64,000 nucleotides of DNA. Origin: Plutella xylostella (Eukaryota > Arthropoda > Insecta > Lepidoptera > Plutellidae). The notes under the pieces are model-generated. The model did no database searches. It saw only the letters and a program-made list of their open reading frames with translations, and was not told the origin of the DNA. This document shows, one piece after another, positions 30,101 to 34,981 of the stretch. The stretch spans positions 11,296,501 through 11,360,500 of the forward strand of contig NC_063986.1 of NCBI RefSeq assembly GCF_932276165.1, read 5' to 3'. The stretch's first letter is position 1. Each line of letters starts with the position of its first letter. A program made the position numbers and the translations under genes.

Positions 30101-32980
30101 AGTCACCTACACGCTTAGAAGATCATCGTCATAGTAGTCCGTAATCCAGAGGCCTCTTCTATCCTTTCGCGCGTAGCAATTCGGTTTATTGAAATCGATA
30201 TACGCTTCTAGGGACGTATTGCGCGTGAGAGGTTATGGAGCGCTACCACGCTGCGCAAACTCATGGATGATGTATGTATACCACGGCATCTTCATCATCA
30301 GCACGTCTTCTTATAGTCTTAGGTCTTGTCGAGTGGACGACGTACGTATTGCAGAGTATCTCGCTGCTGAGCGGGTCTATCTAACATACATAACATTCTG
30401 TATGATGATGTATGTATACCACGCCAGCACCATCACCATTAGCCCACAATCCAGGGTTGAACAAAGGCCTCCCCTATCCCTTCTTGCGTAATGAACCGGT
30501 TTATCATCTGTGTCATCAACAGCCCATTTCTTCTGAGAGTCTTAGGTCTTGTCGCCGTGGTGAAAAGATAAGCCAGGCAGATAAGTAGATTAGGGTGTGT
30601 TGGACGAATGATACCAATCCAGCCGACATGAATCCACGGCTGGTCAGAGTGTTTTAGTAACTCATTCAGCCGCCACTGCCTACTGGTGTAAGGTCATCAT
30701 CCATCAGTTCATCAGCCCATTTATTTGTGTGTGAGAAACTGTGACCTGTTGAAGTATATGATATGTTTTGAAGTATATGAAATGAATTACCCGCAGGTGG
30801 AAACCCTAAAAGCGGAGCGCGACGCGATCGAGTGCGAGCTCAAGAGCGTGACCCTCGACATGAAGCAGCAGTTCCTCACGGCACTGGCGGCATCAGGCGC
30901 CTTGGACGAGCCCGCGCTCACGGCCGCCGCGCTCGCCGCGCCGCTGACGCCACTGAGACAGCAGGTCCAAGAGACTGTGGCGAGGCAGGAGGAGCTGCTG
31001 GTGAAGATACAGGTACGATGTGGGGAGCTGACGCTAAGATATACAATTAACAAGATTTTTAAAAAATGCAGCGCAGTTTTAGGACCCCTTGGACAGACGC
31101 GAGACAGCTTTTCGTCTAATGGTGGAGGAGACCATAGCTATAGTTGGCTGGTACAAAATTGCCAAATATTTTAAAAATAAAGCAAGGTCTCTTAAATGTA
31201 CTATCTTTAAGGTATTTTTTTCCACCCTCTATAACACTCCATCTCCCTTCCCAGGAAGCCCACAAAGCGCTGATGGAAGCCCAAGGCGGCGCGAGCGGGC
31301 GCGACGCCGCGCTGGCCCGCCTGTGCGCCGCGCACGACGCATACCAGGAAATAGATAATAATCTGAAGGAGGGCATCAAGTTCTATAATGATCTTACACA
31401 GGTAAGCACTACTTATGGGTACTTGGGTAGGAATCTAGGAATACATAATTATGCTCACGACTGTAATCCCCGAAAGGTTAGTCAGAGATGATATGTAAGC
31501 GAGCAATCCGCTTTTCGTTGTACGCTTGCACCCACGTCGTAGATCGCGAGCCGTATCGTCGTTTTAGAATAATTACATACAATGCATTTAGGCTACACAT
31601 CAAAAATCTAGTTGTGCAGGTTCCTTACGATGATTCCCTTCACCGTAAAAGTATGTGGTGTAATGGTGCTATTCATTGAAAACTTTCATTTCCTTCCACA
31701 AGTATTCCAAATTACCTCCAGCCAAAACAGTTTTATCTTGGTTCTCTAACATCCATATCACTTAATTCACAACTTGCTTTCCCCACAGCTGCTAGTAGCA
31801 TTCCAGAACAAGGTCTCCGACTTCTGCTTCGCGCGGCGCACGGAGAAGGAGGAGCTGCTGAAGGACCTCACGCAGGACGCGAGCCGCGCGCCCGCCCGCG
31901 CCGCGCCCGAGCCGCCCGCCCACCATGGACAAGTCGAAGAGGTGAGAGACGGAATATAAACATACTGAAATCTCAAAAATAAAATCTAACACCTGACTTG
32001 GGGCAAGACTACCATAATATTTGTCTAGCCACACGTGGACTGATAGTCTTACTCCGGTGATTGTCATATACCACCTTACCTTACAAGTGCAGAGCACAAA
32101 ATGTACATATCGAAGAATGTGTTAAACGGCGTTAAAATACATTATGTTGTGCCAAAACGTCAATTTCGTGGTGAGGAGAGCAAAAATATCCTCTACGGCT
32201 GACTTATCTAGGTAGGATATAATAACATGTAGAAAATTACATAAAATACGTATTAGTTTACTAAAGTTAGAAAACCCCTTCCAGCCAGCGGTTATAAAAC
32301 GCGAGGCGCCGCCGCGCCCCCCGCCCCCCTCCGCCGGGGGTTCTAGCGCCCCCGCCGCGGCCCCCGCCCCCGCCGCCGCCGCCTCGGCGCTGCCATACCC
32401 GCAGCAACCACAAGGTAAATATAGATCCTCATATACATGTCATATCTACTCTGGTGACTCCCAGTTAGGACGGAGGAACGACTTTGAGGTCTTGATTTTA
32501 TTCTGACTTGACCCTGGGAAGGCCAGTGAGATGCTTCAGTGTTTTTGAACTTAGCCTCTACGAATTTGAGTATGTTTTTCACCGAACTGCTAAGAAGATC
32601 ACAATCTTGTAAATATGCCTTCCGACTTTCGCATATTTTTTTAATTTTCAACCACCAATGAGCATCATATCTAAAGAATTACACCTACCCTAATGATTAA
32701 CTATACTTTGTAAAATATACCATGAGTCTTAAGAGAGCTGTGTAATACTAACCTCGTCCCCCCCGCAGGCATGCCGCTCCCCTACGCTATGGCCGCGGCC
32801 CCCTACCCGTACTACGCGGCGCCCATGCCGGTCTCCTACAACCCGTACGCGACACTCCCGTACCCGCACCACGCGCGCGCGCCTCCCGCGCCGCAGTACC
32901 AGCCCTACCAGTACCCGCCGCCGCAGCCCGGCTACCAGCCGCCGCCCGGCGGGTACAACCCGTATGGGCCCCAGCAGTAG
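194..32980 (+). CDS. ALiX: ALIX / PDCD6IP homologue (BRO1-domain ESCRT adaptor), 5'-partial, one exon interrupted by a LINE
   Basis: Exons (GT-AG): 194-312, 1119-1246, 7955-8108, 8813-8937, 9595-9744, 21529-21691, 23077-23200, 23652-23671 continuing at 28586-28743 (split by a LINE), 29199-29393, 29948-30061, 30797-31012, 31255-31401, 31789-31941, 32285-32414, 32769-32980 (TAG). Phases agree at every junction and give 768 codons without the LINE. The first exons match the BRO1 domain (KWKDAFDKGS, LMLAQAQEV, QKDNDFIYH). From about codon 300 the coiled-coil V domain follows (SVLASLN, NLKEGIKFYNDLTQ, FQNKVSDFCFARRTEKEELLKDL). The last two exons are a Pro/Ala/Tyr-rich tail. ALIX links ESCRT-I and ESCRT-III in endosomal sorting, cytokinesis and membrane repair, in the cytosol and at membranes. 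Human ALIX is 868 aa, so roughly 70-80 N-terminal residues lie left of the window. As assembled, the LINE at codon ~328 would truncate the protein at the start of the V domain. Confidence 0.95.
313..1118 (+). other. ALIX intron
   Basis: AT-rich intron between two phase-compatible ALIX exons. I see no gene or recognisable transposon in it. Confidence 0.8.
2121..4940 (-). CDS. LINE ORF2: apurinic-type endonuclease and reverse transcriptase
   Basis: 939 codons from the first ATG. Endonuclease motifs are at the N-terminus (ITEHHL, VVVGDFNIDLL near residue 120, SDHSGQI near 185). Reverse transcriptase motifs follow: NNFRPVSVLPVLSK, GFTKGRSTTDA, DLSKAFDCVDH, MGVPQGSILGP and the catalytic LFADDTS. 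The C-terminal part has LWGRAADINQIFVLQKRAIR, common in insect CR1-group elements. The frame stays open upstream of the ATG through the first endonuclease motif (HQNIQGLS) and overlaps the ORF1 stop, so the real start is not this ATG. No internal stop or frameshift is visible. The product nicks target DNA and primes reverse transcription there. Confidence 0.9.
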   Translation of the reverse strand: MLELFLEQYDIDIICITEHHLKNDDMNFNVKNYNVISSFNRKSLDKGGSLIFVKKNLKCKDRKDIVKLSVERIAELACVEMDKYIILSVYRPPSSDYKVFEKVMEDSLTILSKSSKQVVVVGDFNIDLLVETSMKCCIINLFKSYNLSNVFLEPTRITPTSATCIDNIYCNCDFTNHSVINCLPSDHSGQIITFPCTFERKSATFKFRPVTSYRIDKFKSRLNSKLGYCRSSERNPNDAFKEIFQGLSQEFENVFTKKEVDVNCKLSLNDWATSGIYKSRRKLYDLYEQRTFTHDDNFRDYVKKYTKIFKAVCHQAKSDYINRKIKNSNNKIKTVWNIINTETRKNKPRDLNFELKINDKIVSSSEEVASVFEDFFRSIPIATTENLDSSCAEAERLLRGNAPPCDLDFQFHGINTQTIITTYKELNLKMTEDLWGMSVKVISHVIDILAPHLADLFNRCIEVGVFPDLMKLSKLIPLFKSGEKNDPNNFRPVSVLPVLSKIFEKIMLHQMLSHFSIHGLLHNQQFGFTKGRSTTDAGVALVKHIFSAWEERLDAVGVFCDLSKAFDCVDHATLLMKLKYYGLTGKALTLLESYLSNRTQLVDINGVRSAGCPVSMGVPQGSILGPFLFLVYVNDLPFLVDKLCEIVLFADDTSLIFKLKRQEVNFDNADSTLSIVANWFTVNNLALNSKKTKCIKFTLPNVRQVETYLTLNNDKLELVNETVFLGITIDSKLQWGPHIERISGRLSSAAYAVRTIRQLTDVDTARLVYFSYFHSVMSYGILLWGRAADINQIFVLQKRAIRAIYVLGSRISLRDTFKEIGILTVPCQYIYENIMYVRKNLNSFSKVGATHGIETRNKNKLLFPTLRLSKTNTSFMGNCIRFYNKLSNEAINLTEQKFKNYVKATLCSKAYYSINDYLNDKNAWSCPPQLRLLKKMKWI
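4985..6727 (-). CDS. LINE ORF1: coiled coil plus SGNH/esterase-like C-terminal domain
   Basis: 580 aa. Residues 1-125 are Glu/Gln/Lys-rich heptads typical of a coiled coil. Residues about 260-385 are a low-complexity linker rich in Ser, Thr, Pro, Cys and Asn-Asp-Glu-Pro-Ala repeats. The C-terminal 180 residues have an alpha/beta pattern: TIVFSDKLG, then MPGASYNQIVDRI, LVLLIGNSLDV and a late YFDTNKFIHN. That order and spacing resembles SGNH-hydrolase (esterase) domains known in CR1 ORF1 proteins. The usual Gly-Asp-Ser block is altered, so catalysis is doubtful. No CCHC zinc knuckle is seen. Such proteins bind the element RNA; the domain assignment is inference from motif order. Confidence 0.75.
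   Translation of the reverse strand: MMSRSKAHTRDLELRLRTALEDLKASRELTDQLMKERDENEMEFECILKKNTVLKNQLVEQDIQYQDLQGKCDELNGLLRSYQQCQNIHEATLSQIHSLEQQLAEANGELQRRNEEQERDENDKTIALYEELINSQCKAVPTIDLTTPCKEPCEHKVTPKIIGANKLKKYCKINRSIKRCQHTLRKLQKPMKSIKEENVRLGLLVHKYEKDILVHRQDLSECNSYYEMNMAMLQRRLVNLESALNSTRTPYSGDKTTSPQMSAPLSGFNQSASPEQHQQPADSVLPTDTQLHQLPSACPPDEIQPPTTTCCNNEPAVATSTVLLTDTQLPPACTLHANEPASTACNDEPATTVCNDEPAVPTSSPSPCDRSEIALSSTPSTCLLREAPYETIVFSDKLGSKMGHMLNDYLKQKVINICMPGASYNQIVDRILSGQYSANTTLVLLIGNSLDVTENDLIRCYDALSTMEIKKTIICAFPYSASRSHKQNTQIHELNMLIFNMTFGHREQMMYFDTNKFIHNFILTKSTLFVPRFYKRQIAKLLAYNIYDPVISSITEVGPTIVSSNTNVNLNCHARQEMSN
6845..7954 (+). other. remainder of ALIX intron 2
   Basis: AT-rich intronic sequence with no recognisable gene or transposon. 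Confidence 0.6.
8031..8470 (+). repeat. 136-bp tandem duplication of the 3' end of an ALIX exon with its 5' splice site
   Basis: The last ~78 nt of exon 7955-8108 and the first intron bases recur twice. The donor GT occurs at 8109, 8245 and 8381, exactly 136 bp apart. The exon original carries 9 bp (a Leu-Ala-Ala stretch) missing from both copies. Copies keep the codons up to the donor but lack an acceptor. CTAGATGGCG motifs lie between the units. Confidence 0.9.
8860..9235 (+). repeat. 79-bp tandem repeat copying the 3' end of ALIX exon 8813-8937 and its 5' splice site
   Basis: Donor GT positions are 8938, 9017, 9096 and 9175, each 79 bp apart. A decayed fifth one is at 9225. Units are nearly identical; the last has CAG for CTG in one codon. 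Using the second or third donor would shift the frame, while using the fourth adds 237 nt (79 x 3). Reverse-strand repetitive ORFs here are artefacts of the repeat. Confidence 0.92.
9391..9601 (+). repeat. tandem duplication of an ALIX 3' splice-site region
   Basis: The segment beginning AAGGCCGTTTATTG at 9391 recurs diverged at about 9500 and runs into the acceptor of exon 9595-9744. The upstream copy ends CCTAAGGTAACT against CCCAGGTAACA at the true acceptor. It is a decayed acceptor copy. Confidence 0.75.
10046..10250 (+). repeat. 5' LTR of the BEL/Pao element
   Basis: 205 bp, TG...CA, identical by eye to 21075-21279. It is followed by TGGTCC, which may start a primer-binding site; I cannot assign the tRNA. 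Confidence 0.92.
11195..12013 (+). CDS. LINE ORF1: L1-type coiled coil, RRM-like and C-terminal domains
   Basis: 272 aa. Residues 1-80 are predicted coiled coil (MEKMIADRMDDFERKL). NALLFTGIAEE at about 83-93 starts an RRM-like RNA-binding fold (second strand RPILVRFSTPSVRSVVWD). Residues about 165-215 match the basic C-terminal domain (IIIREFLTRTRQRIFIRARK, GAIFIKL). The tail is Ala/Pro/Lys-rich. This is the ORF1p (transposase_22-like) plan of RNA-binding trimers that coat LINE RNA. There are no zinc knuckles. Confidence 0.85.
   Translation: MVSTQELLEQQINMEKMIADRMDDFERKLKSSNSSRKPELDDISRDFGLFKDSVMPILRLMHEQIAGLVKQVDEIDTQSRHNALLFTGIAEEKEEDPTALITHTVVTKLGQSHFDQSSIIQCVRIGGIQDPAKPRPILVRFSTPSVRSVVWDNKRQLKSSPIIIREFLTRTRQRIFIRARKHFGIRACWTSNGAIFIKLPDTRVKIVSELELDELCSKHPAVAAAPAARKTPGTKPASKPGTSRVVTPTTAPQPPVAQPAPITRSKAGVHKR
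12523..15450 (+). CDS. LINE ORF2: endonuclease and reverse transcriptase
   Basis: 975 aa, uninterrupted. The endonuclease runs from about residue 44: FNVCHINAQSIPKH, SESWL, GGGVAIYL, HLIMGDFNTDVL, TSIDLILT, SKHDLIFCSYRL. The RT has NHYRPISILPFLSKVLE, SGFRAGHSTTTAL, LIDFTNAFNAVDH, GVPQGGILSPLLFS and YADDLQLY near residue 689. The C-terminus has RNLRILCLLFSVLHEP and AVRLWNDLPESIRKAP. It starts 510 bp after ORF1 in an AT-rich spacer. It may still be mobile. Confidence 0.92.
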   Translation: MSDESDDESFVSADSSSSYLSADADGLCLGDILIKEFSSLPKNFNVCHINAQSIPKHYNELLNTFSSGIVHAVLVSESWLKPTLSSHAYCLPGYVLVRNDRVGRAGGGVAIYLKSDIPFSVIAQSPSSSNAPAEYLFIEINLGVKVLLGVSYCPPSNNYFPSLEAVLEYITPNYSHHLIMGDFNTDVLVPDSRTRKLHSIVDSVNLKILPLSATHHSSTTDTSIDLILTSDDSLIARHGQYLAPGFSKHDLIFCSYRLRIPKPKPVVLFQRNFTKLDVEKLRSDAAQIQWSDMQDLPDVNDKVEFLCTNIIKLFDTHAPVRPVKLKHRPTPWINDTIRKFMVRRDRAFRRYKMSRTDENWTACKVARNRCNQMCRNAKRRYIAEQLELSSPAGIWKFLRSLGVGKPPKQDERIPFDLNNLNKHFASSSTVDTFTKTLTLNHIQNLPTPDIDTFNFAPATAEEIRKIILSLKSKAVGHDNIGRIMVVNLLDILLPAITHIINHSLTSGHFPDLWRKAYVIPLPKIANPSSLNHYRPISILPFLSKVLESIVHRQLTAFLSNGGLLNPYQSGFRAGHSTTTALLKVTEDIRSGMEKRMITVLVLIDFTNAFNAVDHDLLLAVLEKSKISLAAVSWFSSYLRGRQQAIRSCSVLSDWSDLSAGVPQGGILSPLLFSIFIDLVSSNLFCSYHLYADDLQLYSQVNPDDLVSAINHLNGDLNRILEWSNRFGIMVNPTKCQAIIVGSSQLMSNHDLVSTPLVFDGCNIPFTSTVKDLGIIIDEHLSWVPQVDSVSRRIYASMHSLLRLKNFLPFQTKLSLATSLLLPILDYADVCYLDVTEALLNKLERLQNTCIRFIFGLRKYDHVSSYRAKLKWLPIRDRRNLRILCLLFSVLHEPKSPPYLKSMFNFLSDTHSRHLRSSHNLLLSLPSHQSGFMRHSFSVSAVRLWNDLPESIRKAPSRALFKSLVRSHYLNKLGYN
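16341..18785 (+). pseudogene. BEL/Pao pol, part 1: zinc knuckles, aspartic protease, reverse transcriptase
   Basis: An 814-codon frame. Cys/His clusters (CLNCKSTNHKLFNC and two more) occupy residues 62-126. The aspartic protease active site is LLDSGSQVSIV near residue 167. The RT core has VRSVFDAS, SDIKRMFRNI, YGLKSSSYLA and the catalytic YVDDVLYS near residue 595. The Pao-specific IGRCYDPIGFINP and RNase-H-like IGFADASSSTAHG follow. The frame stops at 18785 in a homopolymer context (six A, four G). The RNase H region resumes from 18782 in another frame, so a 1-bp indel has split pol. Upstream, the true frame enters from gag near 16376. Confidence 0.9.
18782..20731 (+). pseudogene. BEL/Pao pol, part 2: rest of RNase H, integrase, DUF5641-like C-terminus
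   Basis: A 649-codon frame starting MTVPRLELNAALLLSKL, the conserved segment that normally follows directly on part 1. RNase H continues (LFSDSQIVLAWL, TDNNPADLVSRG). The integrase has the H2C2 finger (HERLLHAG, CITCFRQKA) and DDE core (GVDFAGP, IHCDNASTFKG, SPTYGGIWESSVKS). The tail has WQICTQIKQSFWKVWHKNYL and GSLVILKEDNAPPMMWPL. Catalytic residues look intact. The break is only the shift at about 18775-18782. Confidence 0.9.
21075..21279 (+). repeat. 3' LTR of the BEL/Pao element
   Basis: 205 bp, identical by eye to the 5' LTR, followed by the GATAA target-site duplicate. Confidence 0.92.
21342..21477 (-). mobile_element. RTE-type LINE 3' fragment
   Basis: Reverse-strand copy of the last ~125 bp of the element seen at 34212-34822. 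It has a CTTA-repeat tail and a flanking 7-bp duplication CAATAAT (21335-21341, 21478-21484). Strongly 5'-truncated. Confidence 0.85.
21695..21865 (+). repeat. tRNA-like SINE copy
   Basis: GGGTTGGGTTCCC resembles a B box. The body (AATATTTGTTCTCGGG, GATATATCAGCTG, CTGGCTCTGCCTAGCTTGG) is shared with copies at 22295-22480 and 22760-23005. Diverged and not a tRNA gene. Confidence 0.65.
22038..22162 (+). pseudogene. partial duplicate of ALIX exon 21529-21691
   Basis: Encodes QKDNDFIYHSRVPEASQLEP and on to YCIGGKG with no stop, and ends at a donor (GTCAGTGG at 22163) like the original. It differs from the original at about 10 of 42 residues and lacks the first 13 codons. An AG at 22040-22041 could act as a phase-compatible acceptor, but the pyrimidine tract is poor. 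It is either a decaying duplicate or an alternative exon. The original is 471 bp upstream, donor to donor. Confidence 0.8.
22187..22290. mobile_element. palindromic MITE
   Basis: 104 bp with inverted ends: TATATCCCATTCCACGGGG at the left and the complement of CCCGTGGAATAGGATATA at the right. The centre TTATTCGAATGTAATAA is near-palindromic. A related copy is at 44801-44900. Confidence 0.8.
22295..22480 (+). repeat. tRNA-like SINE copy
   Basis: Shares AGATATTTGTTA, a TCTGTATAGGTTTAGATATAT stretch and CATATTACTGGCTCTGC with the neighbouring SINE copies. The B-box region is GGGTTCCATTTTC. Confidence 0.6.
22633..22766 (-). mobile_element. truncated LINE 3' UTR fragment
   Basis: Closely matches the 3' UTR of the minus-strand LINE at about 1930-2065, including GAAATGGCGAAAGAAACTCC. 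5'-truncated in the non-coding 3' UTR. Confidence 0.85.
22768..23005 (+). repeat. tRNA-derived SINE, best-preserved copy
   Basis: GGCACCGTAGCTAAGAGGGT followed by GCGGGTTTGAATCCCGC gives recognisable A-box-like and B-box-like pol III promoter elements. The body ends CTGCCTAGCTTGGGGTCGG. It cannot be a working tRNA gene because no acceptor-stem pairing or anticodon arm is evident. Confidence 0.7.
24176..25492 (+). CDS. LINE ORF1: PHD-like zinc finger, coiled coil, FP25K/ORF1p-like C-terminus
   Basis: 438 aa. The N-terminal Cys/His pattern (CSGCLQPIPG, CSTCNEKYDLDC, WICDSCFCKK; residues 9-62) matches a PHD-type finger. A long Lys/Glu-rich coiled coil spans about 140-240 (QEVKQELKEEIKRAV). Then comes an RRM-like segment (KKLVLYGLKSHEWETENELY) and a C-terminal domain (AREKRREMIKILIEARKNGH, NNKLIINGTQYKKEEEF) resembling baculovirus FP/L1 ORF1p tails. 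The tail is Asn/Gln-rich. It is probably the RNA-binding component of the element, and the PHD finger could contact chromatin (inference). Confidence 0.85.
   Translation: MNTLDNCCSGCLQPIPGRTFLTCSTCNEKYDLDCANVSIQRFRNTMTIEHKKSWICDSCFCKKPKKGNTNTPLRQQKTTPPPTKQNLKVNLEEQHNNVTLRGKPIQTVCAGEGSDEDTICSGDTLPPENCFATSSQNTMITEIENILEKKLEESKKAIIMEMRKTITTEISNTIAILKQEVKQELKEEIKRAVTIVSDEQEKVKQDLLNLNKHIAELKTENKKLQSEIEDIEKKLEKSNTNPAITKSNMKELMYTDNQKKLVLYGLKSHEWETENELYDRVINVFHEIMNINLEGYIDDLRRMGKKGPIELTLISKQWTKYLVQNSHYFNSTGLGISEYLDDTAREKRREMIKILIEARKNGHQANIKNNKLIINGTQYKKEEEFNCNNKNATNYRQQYADVTSGNSNTDGQRRRQTDMPNKPGNNFFHQRQANLHYQ
25501..28389 (+). CDS. LINE ORF2: endonuclease and reverse transcriptase
   Basis: About 960 codons. 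The conserved endonuclease start LNILFQNIRSLNKK lies upstream of any ATG in this frame, and the frame is open into the end of ORF1, so initiation is not by a simple AUG. Endonuclease: MTETWV, GGGVCIFV, IMIGGDFNVDMLV, GFSDHKGVIG. RT: DNYRPVANLPSFSKILE, NGFRKNHTTTLAV, LLDLSKAYDRVLH, SIPQGSILGCILFL, LFADDTSVV. The C-terminus has LWGSSTDAPKLFTLQKKCIR. No internal stop is seen. Confidence 0.9.
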   Translation, partial: LTNLNILFQNIRSLNKKRHLLEATTEIDNLVQIICMTETWVTESKSELLYVDGYKLATSFKRSEHTGGGVCIFVKENIDYRELDSINRKSIEFIFETCAIEILKLDLIIIVIYWPDDTRMPDLFYESLEKLLKFTQVKYTKKRIMIGGDFNVDMLVHNPPSLKLLELFKSYNFFQHVKEPTRVTNSSSTCLDLLFSNFPLDHCVKEYGFSDHKGVIGTVPNIINNKKIIWYTYKRNYHHNNVINFKTEIKKIDWNKIIVNNRNINENYTTFIETIQTALDKCIPKIKSKLKIYNNKTWLTKGIKTSSKHKRLLKSLISQTDNKTLHDNYKQYEKILKKAVLQSKKLVYINSMKHSKNKTKTMWRIVKERTNKMTRKEKQNTKLKINNHLTEDPKIVANTFNNFFLSIGQNDQLSSTPSSSSLPPEPPAAPPHISPMLHSFFLKPVNEHEIYQIIKKLKNKRSFGYDEIPPTLVKECADILTSPITRLINQSFTEACVPDQLKISAIKPHHKKGSTQDHDNYRPVANLPSFSKILETAMYIRLSSYCEKNRIFTEKQNGFRKNHTTTLAVFDFIKEILKIINGKQYAVGILLDLSKAYDRVLHNILLNKLYRIGVRGIAYEWFKSFLNNRSQYVEIEYHDQNTGLIKRIKSTQSYTTRSIPQGSILGCILFLIYINDLPNTIENYCTLFADDTSVVIPCQNESSMYQQLDNCLTLIVNWLNAHNLQINFNKTKIMQFRPYQKSPLNIKYSFNNIEIENVDTYSLLGINIDTNLNWKSHINKIASKLSRFTYALYELKKTTDINTAKSMYYAYAHSWLQYGVILWGSSTDAPKLFTLQKKCIRIIANINSMDSCRPYFIEHNILTLTSLYIYQVCLFVQKNITQFPIYSRPQNLRPRIKLAIPFSSLKIVHSSPFAMCIKIYNNLPDDLKKTTNFNHFQQNLKDFLTKKCFYTLQEFLELDQAV
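28744..28920 (+). repeat. array of imperfect 5' splice-site copies after the split ALIX exon
   Basis: The exon ends GACGAG at donor GTGAGTG (28744). GATGAG-GTGAGG/GTGAGT recurs at about 28767, 28807 and 28850, and GACGAG-GTGCGTG at about 28887. Each sits with GTGA/TGAAT-type spacer and ATAGACAC. A minisatellite made of exon-end plus donor sequence. Confidence 0.8.
30062..30796 (+). repeat. degenerate copies of ALIX exon 29948-30061 boundaries within the next intron
   Basis: CTCATGGATGAT with donor GTATGTATACCAC recurs at 30272 and GATGAT with the same donor at 30410 (original donor 30062). The exon start AGTATCTCGCTGCTGAGCGG with its CAG acceptor recurs at 30355. The rest of this intron holds fragments resembling a dispersed lepidopteran repeat (AAAGGCCTCCCCTATCCCTT near 30460). 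Confidence 0.8.
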
Positions 32981-34180
32981 AGCGGGGATTGGAACTGTTG
33001 ACAGCGGAGGTTAAACCTTTTGTATACGGCTAGGGTTGGCATCAATATAAAGTATTTGATAAACAAGTTTTTGGTTGCTTGGTTGATGAAAGGTTTAACC
33101 ATAGAAACATTGTAAGTGAAGTCAAGTATTTGATAAATCAAGTTTTCGGTATTTATGCTTGGTTGATGAAAGATTTAATAAGTAACCGTAGAAACAAATT
33201 GTACTTGTTACAGTTTCGTTTGATTTTCAACAGTTCTGATTTACGATTTCGGTCGTCGTTGTGGAAGAGATGTAGATGCAAGTGGTTTTAAATAAGGCAC
33301 TACTTATGTATTTTGTAACATTCAGTTTATACTATCATAGATTGTAGAGTTTATGTAGGTTTGATATGATGACGAAGTTACGCTGATGATGGCACTGTTG
33401 TACACAGGAACTAGGGTTAAGAACAGGCACAGCAGTAGAAGGTTCTCGGCTAGCGGTGCTATCTGTGCTCTGGACACGCTTTTATACATTTTCGTAATTA
33501 AATAAGTTATTTTTTTATTCACAAATCCTTGTGGTTTCTAAACTGCTGCCTTTAGTAGATTTAAAACTTTCTAAAAATGTTATCACTTTGTTATGTTTTA
33601 AGGTACTATCGTTAATTTAAATATCTTTAGTAAATTCATAAGATCTTCCGACACACTACAGTAATGTGCCAGGGATATGTAAAGAAAATGTGAATGAAAT
33701 GTAGTATATCTAACTTATATTGAAATGAATTTTTAATCTCTTATTCATAAATGTTAATAAATCTATTAGGCTCAAAATCAATTAAGTATACTATTATATT
33801 TGTCTTGATTATTATTGTATGGGTAAAAATGGTGTTGTGATCAGTAAATTGTCTGAGCTAAGGAAATATTGTGATCGAAAATATGAAAAATTAATATATT
33901 TATATAAATCTCCCAAATGACTGCCAACTGGAGGTGGCAACACAATAAGTAATTAAATATAGCATAATATATCTTACACAATATCACATGATGCTAAAGT
34001 AATGCCAGAAATCCAATAACGAAAATATATATCATAAATCTCGTGTAACTGTGATTTTTTATAAATCTAGTGTTTATTTATGCCAAATACTTTGTTATTG
34101 AAAATCATATGTATGAGCATAGTATAATATCATTTCAATGAATTTGTAAGACAAAGAATAAATAACTTTTTTACAAGGTG
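32981..34180 (+). other. ALIX 3' UTR and poly(A) site
   Basis: Follows the TAG at 32978-32980. An imperfect tandem repeat of about 90 bp occupies 33035-33200 (GTATTTGATAAA...GGTTGATGAAAG twice). AATAAA signals are at 33756 and 34157; the latter is followed 15 nt later by GT-rich sequence, a plausible cleavage site. Confidence 0.6.
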
Positions 34181-34211
34181 TGTTTTATATTTATAGAATA
34201 GTAGCTCTTCT

Positions 34212-34822
34212 ATTTATTTATTCTTTGATGGGAAGCAAAATCACACCAAATGGTGGAACTGACGAGGATATCGGGAACCGCATTAACAAAGCCCGTGGAG
34301 CTTTTGCCATGTTAAGCCCAGTGTGGAGGTCTTCCGCATTCCGTCTCCAAACCAAGATCCGCCTGTTCAACGCGTGCGTAAAGACCGTTCTCCTCTACGG
34401 TTGCGAAACTTGGAAGAAAACGGTTCAAACCACGAACAAGCTACAGGTTTTCGTAAACAGATGCTTACGCAGTATCCTAGGGATCCGTTGGTTTGACTTT
34501 GTCTCCAACGAGGAACTTTGGCGCAGAACACATCAAAAACCTGTAGCAGAAACCGTAAAAGAACGCAAATGGAGATGGATAGGACACGTTCTAAGGCGTA
34601 CTGAAGACGTCCCAAAGGAAGCGCTGACATGGCACCCCGAGGGCGGTAAACGAAGACTCGGCAGACCGCGAGAGACATGGCAGCGCTCTGTGAAAAAGGA
34701 AATGGGCCAGGCGGGGATGTCTTGGGCGGATGTCTCTGAGCTGGCCCAAGATCGTAAAGAATGGCGGCGCTTCACTTCGGCCCTTTGCTCCCCAGCGGAG
34801 ATTGGGAATAAGTAAGTAAGTA
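34212..34822 (+). mobile_element. RTE-type LINE fragment, 5'-truncated
   Basis: A 9-bp duplication AGCTCTTCT (34203-34211, 34823-34831) brackets it. It encodes about 200 residues of the C-terminus of RT (LLYGCETWKKT, RCLRSILGIRW, RWIGHVLRR, LGRPRETWQRSV, AQDRKEWRRF) up to a stop at 34813-34815 and a TAAG-repeat tail. It is the longest of three copies here (others 21342-21477, 60585-60746). It lies between ALIX and NDUFA4. Confidence 0.88.
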
Positions 34823-34981
34823 AGCTCTTCTCTCATTCCATGCCTGGCCAAGGTGATCGTTTTCATAACTAATCAATAAAAGTCCAATATTAAGTTATCA
34901 CATAATCACTATTTATTAAATTAATGTTCTATACTTCACAGAGTTTTTGATTAACGAGAGTACATATCTTAAGCAGGCAAC

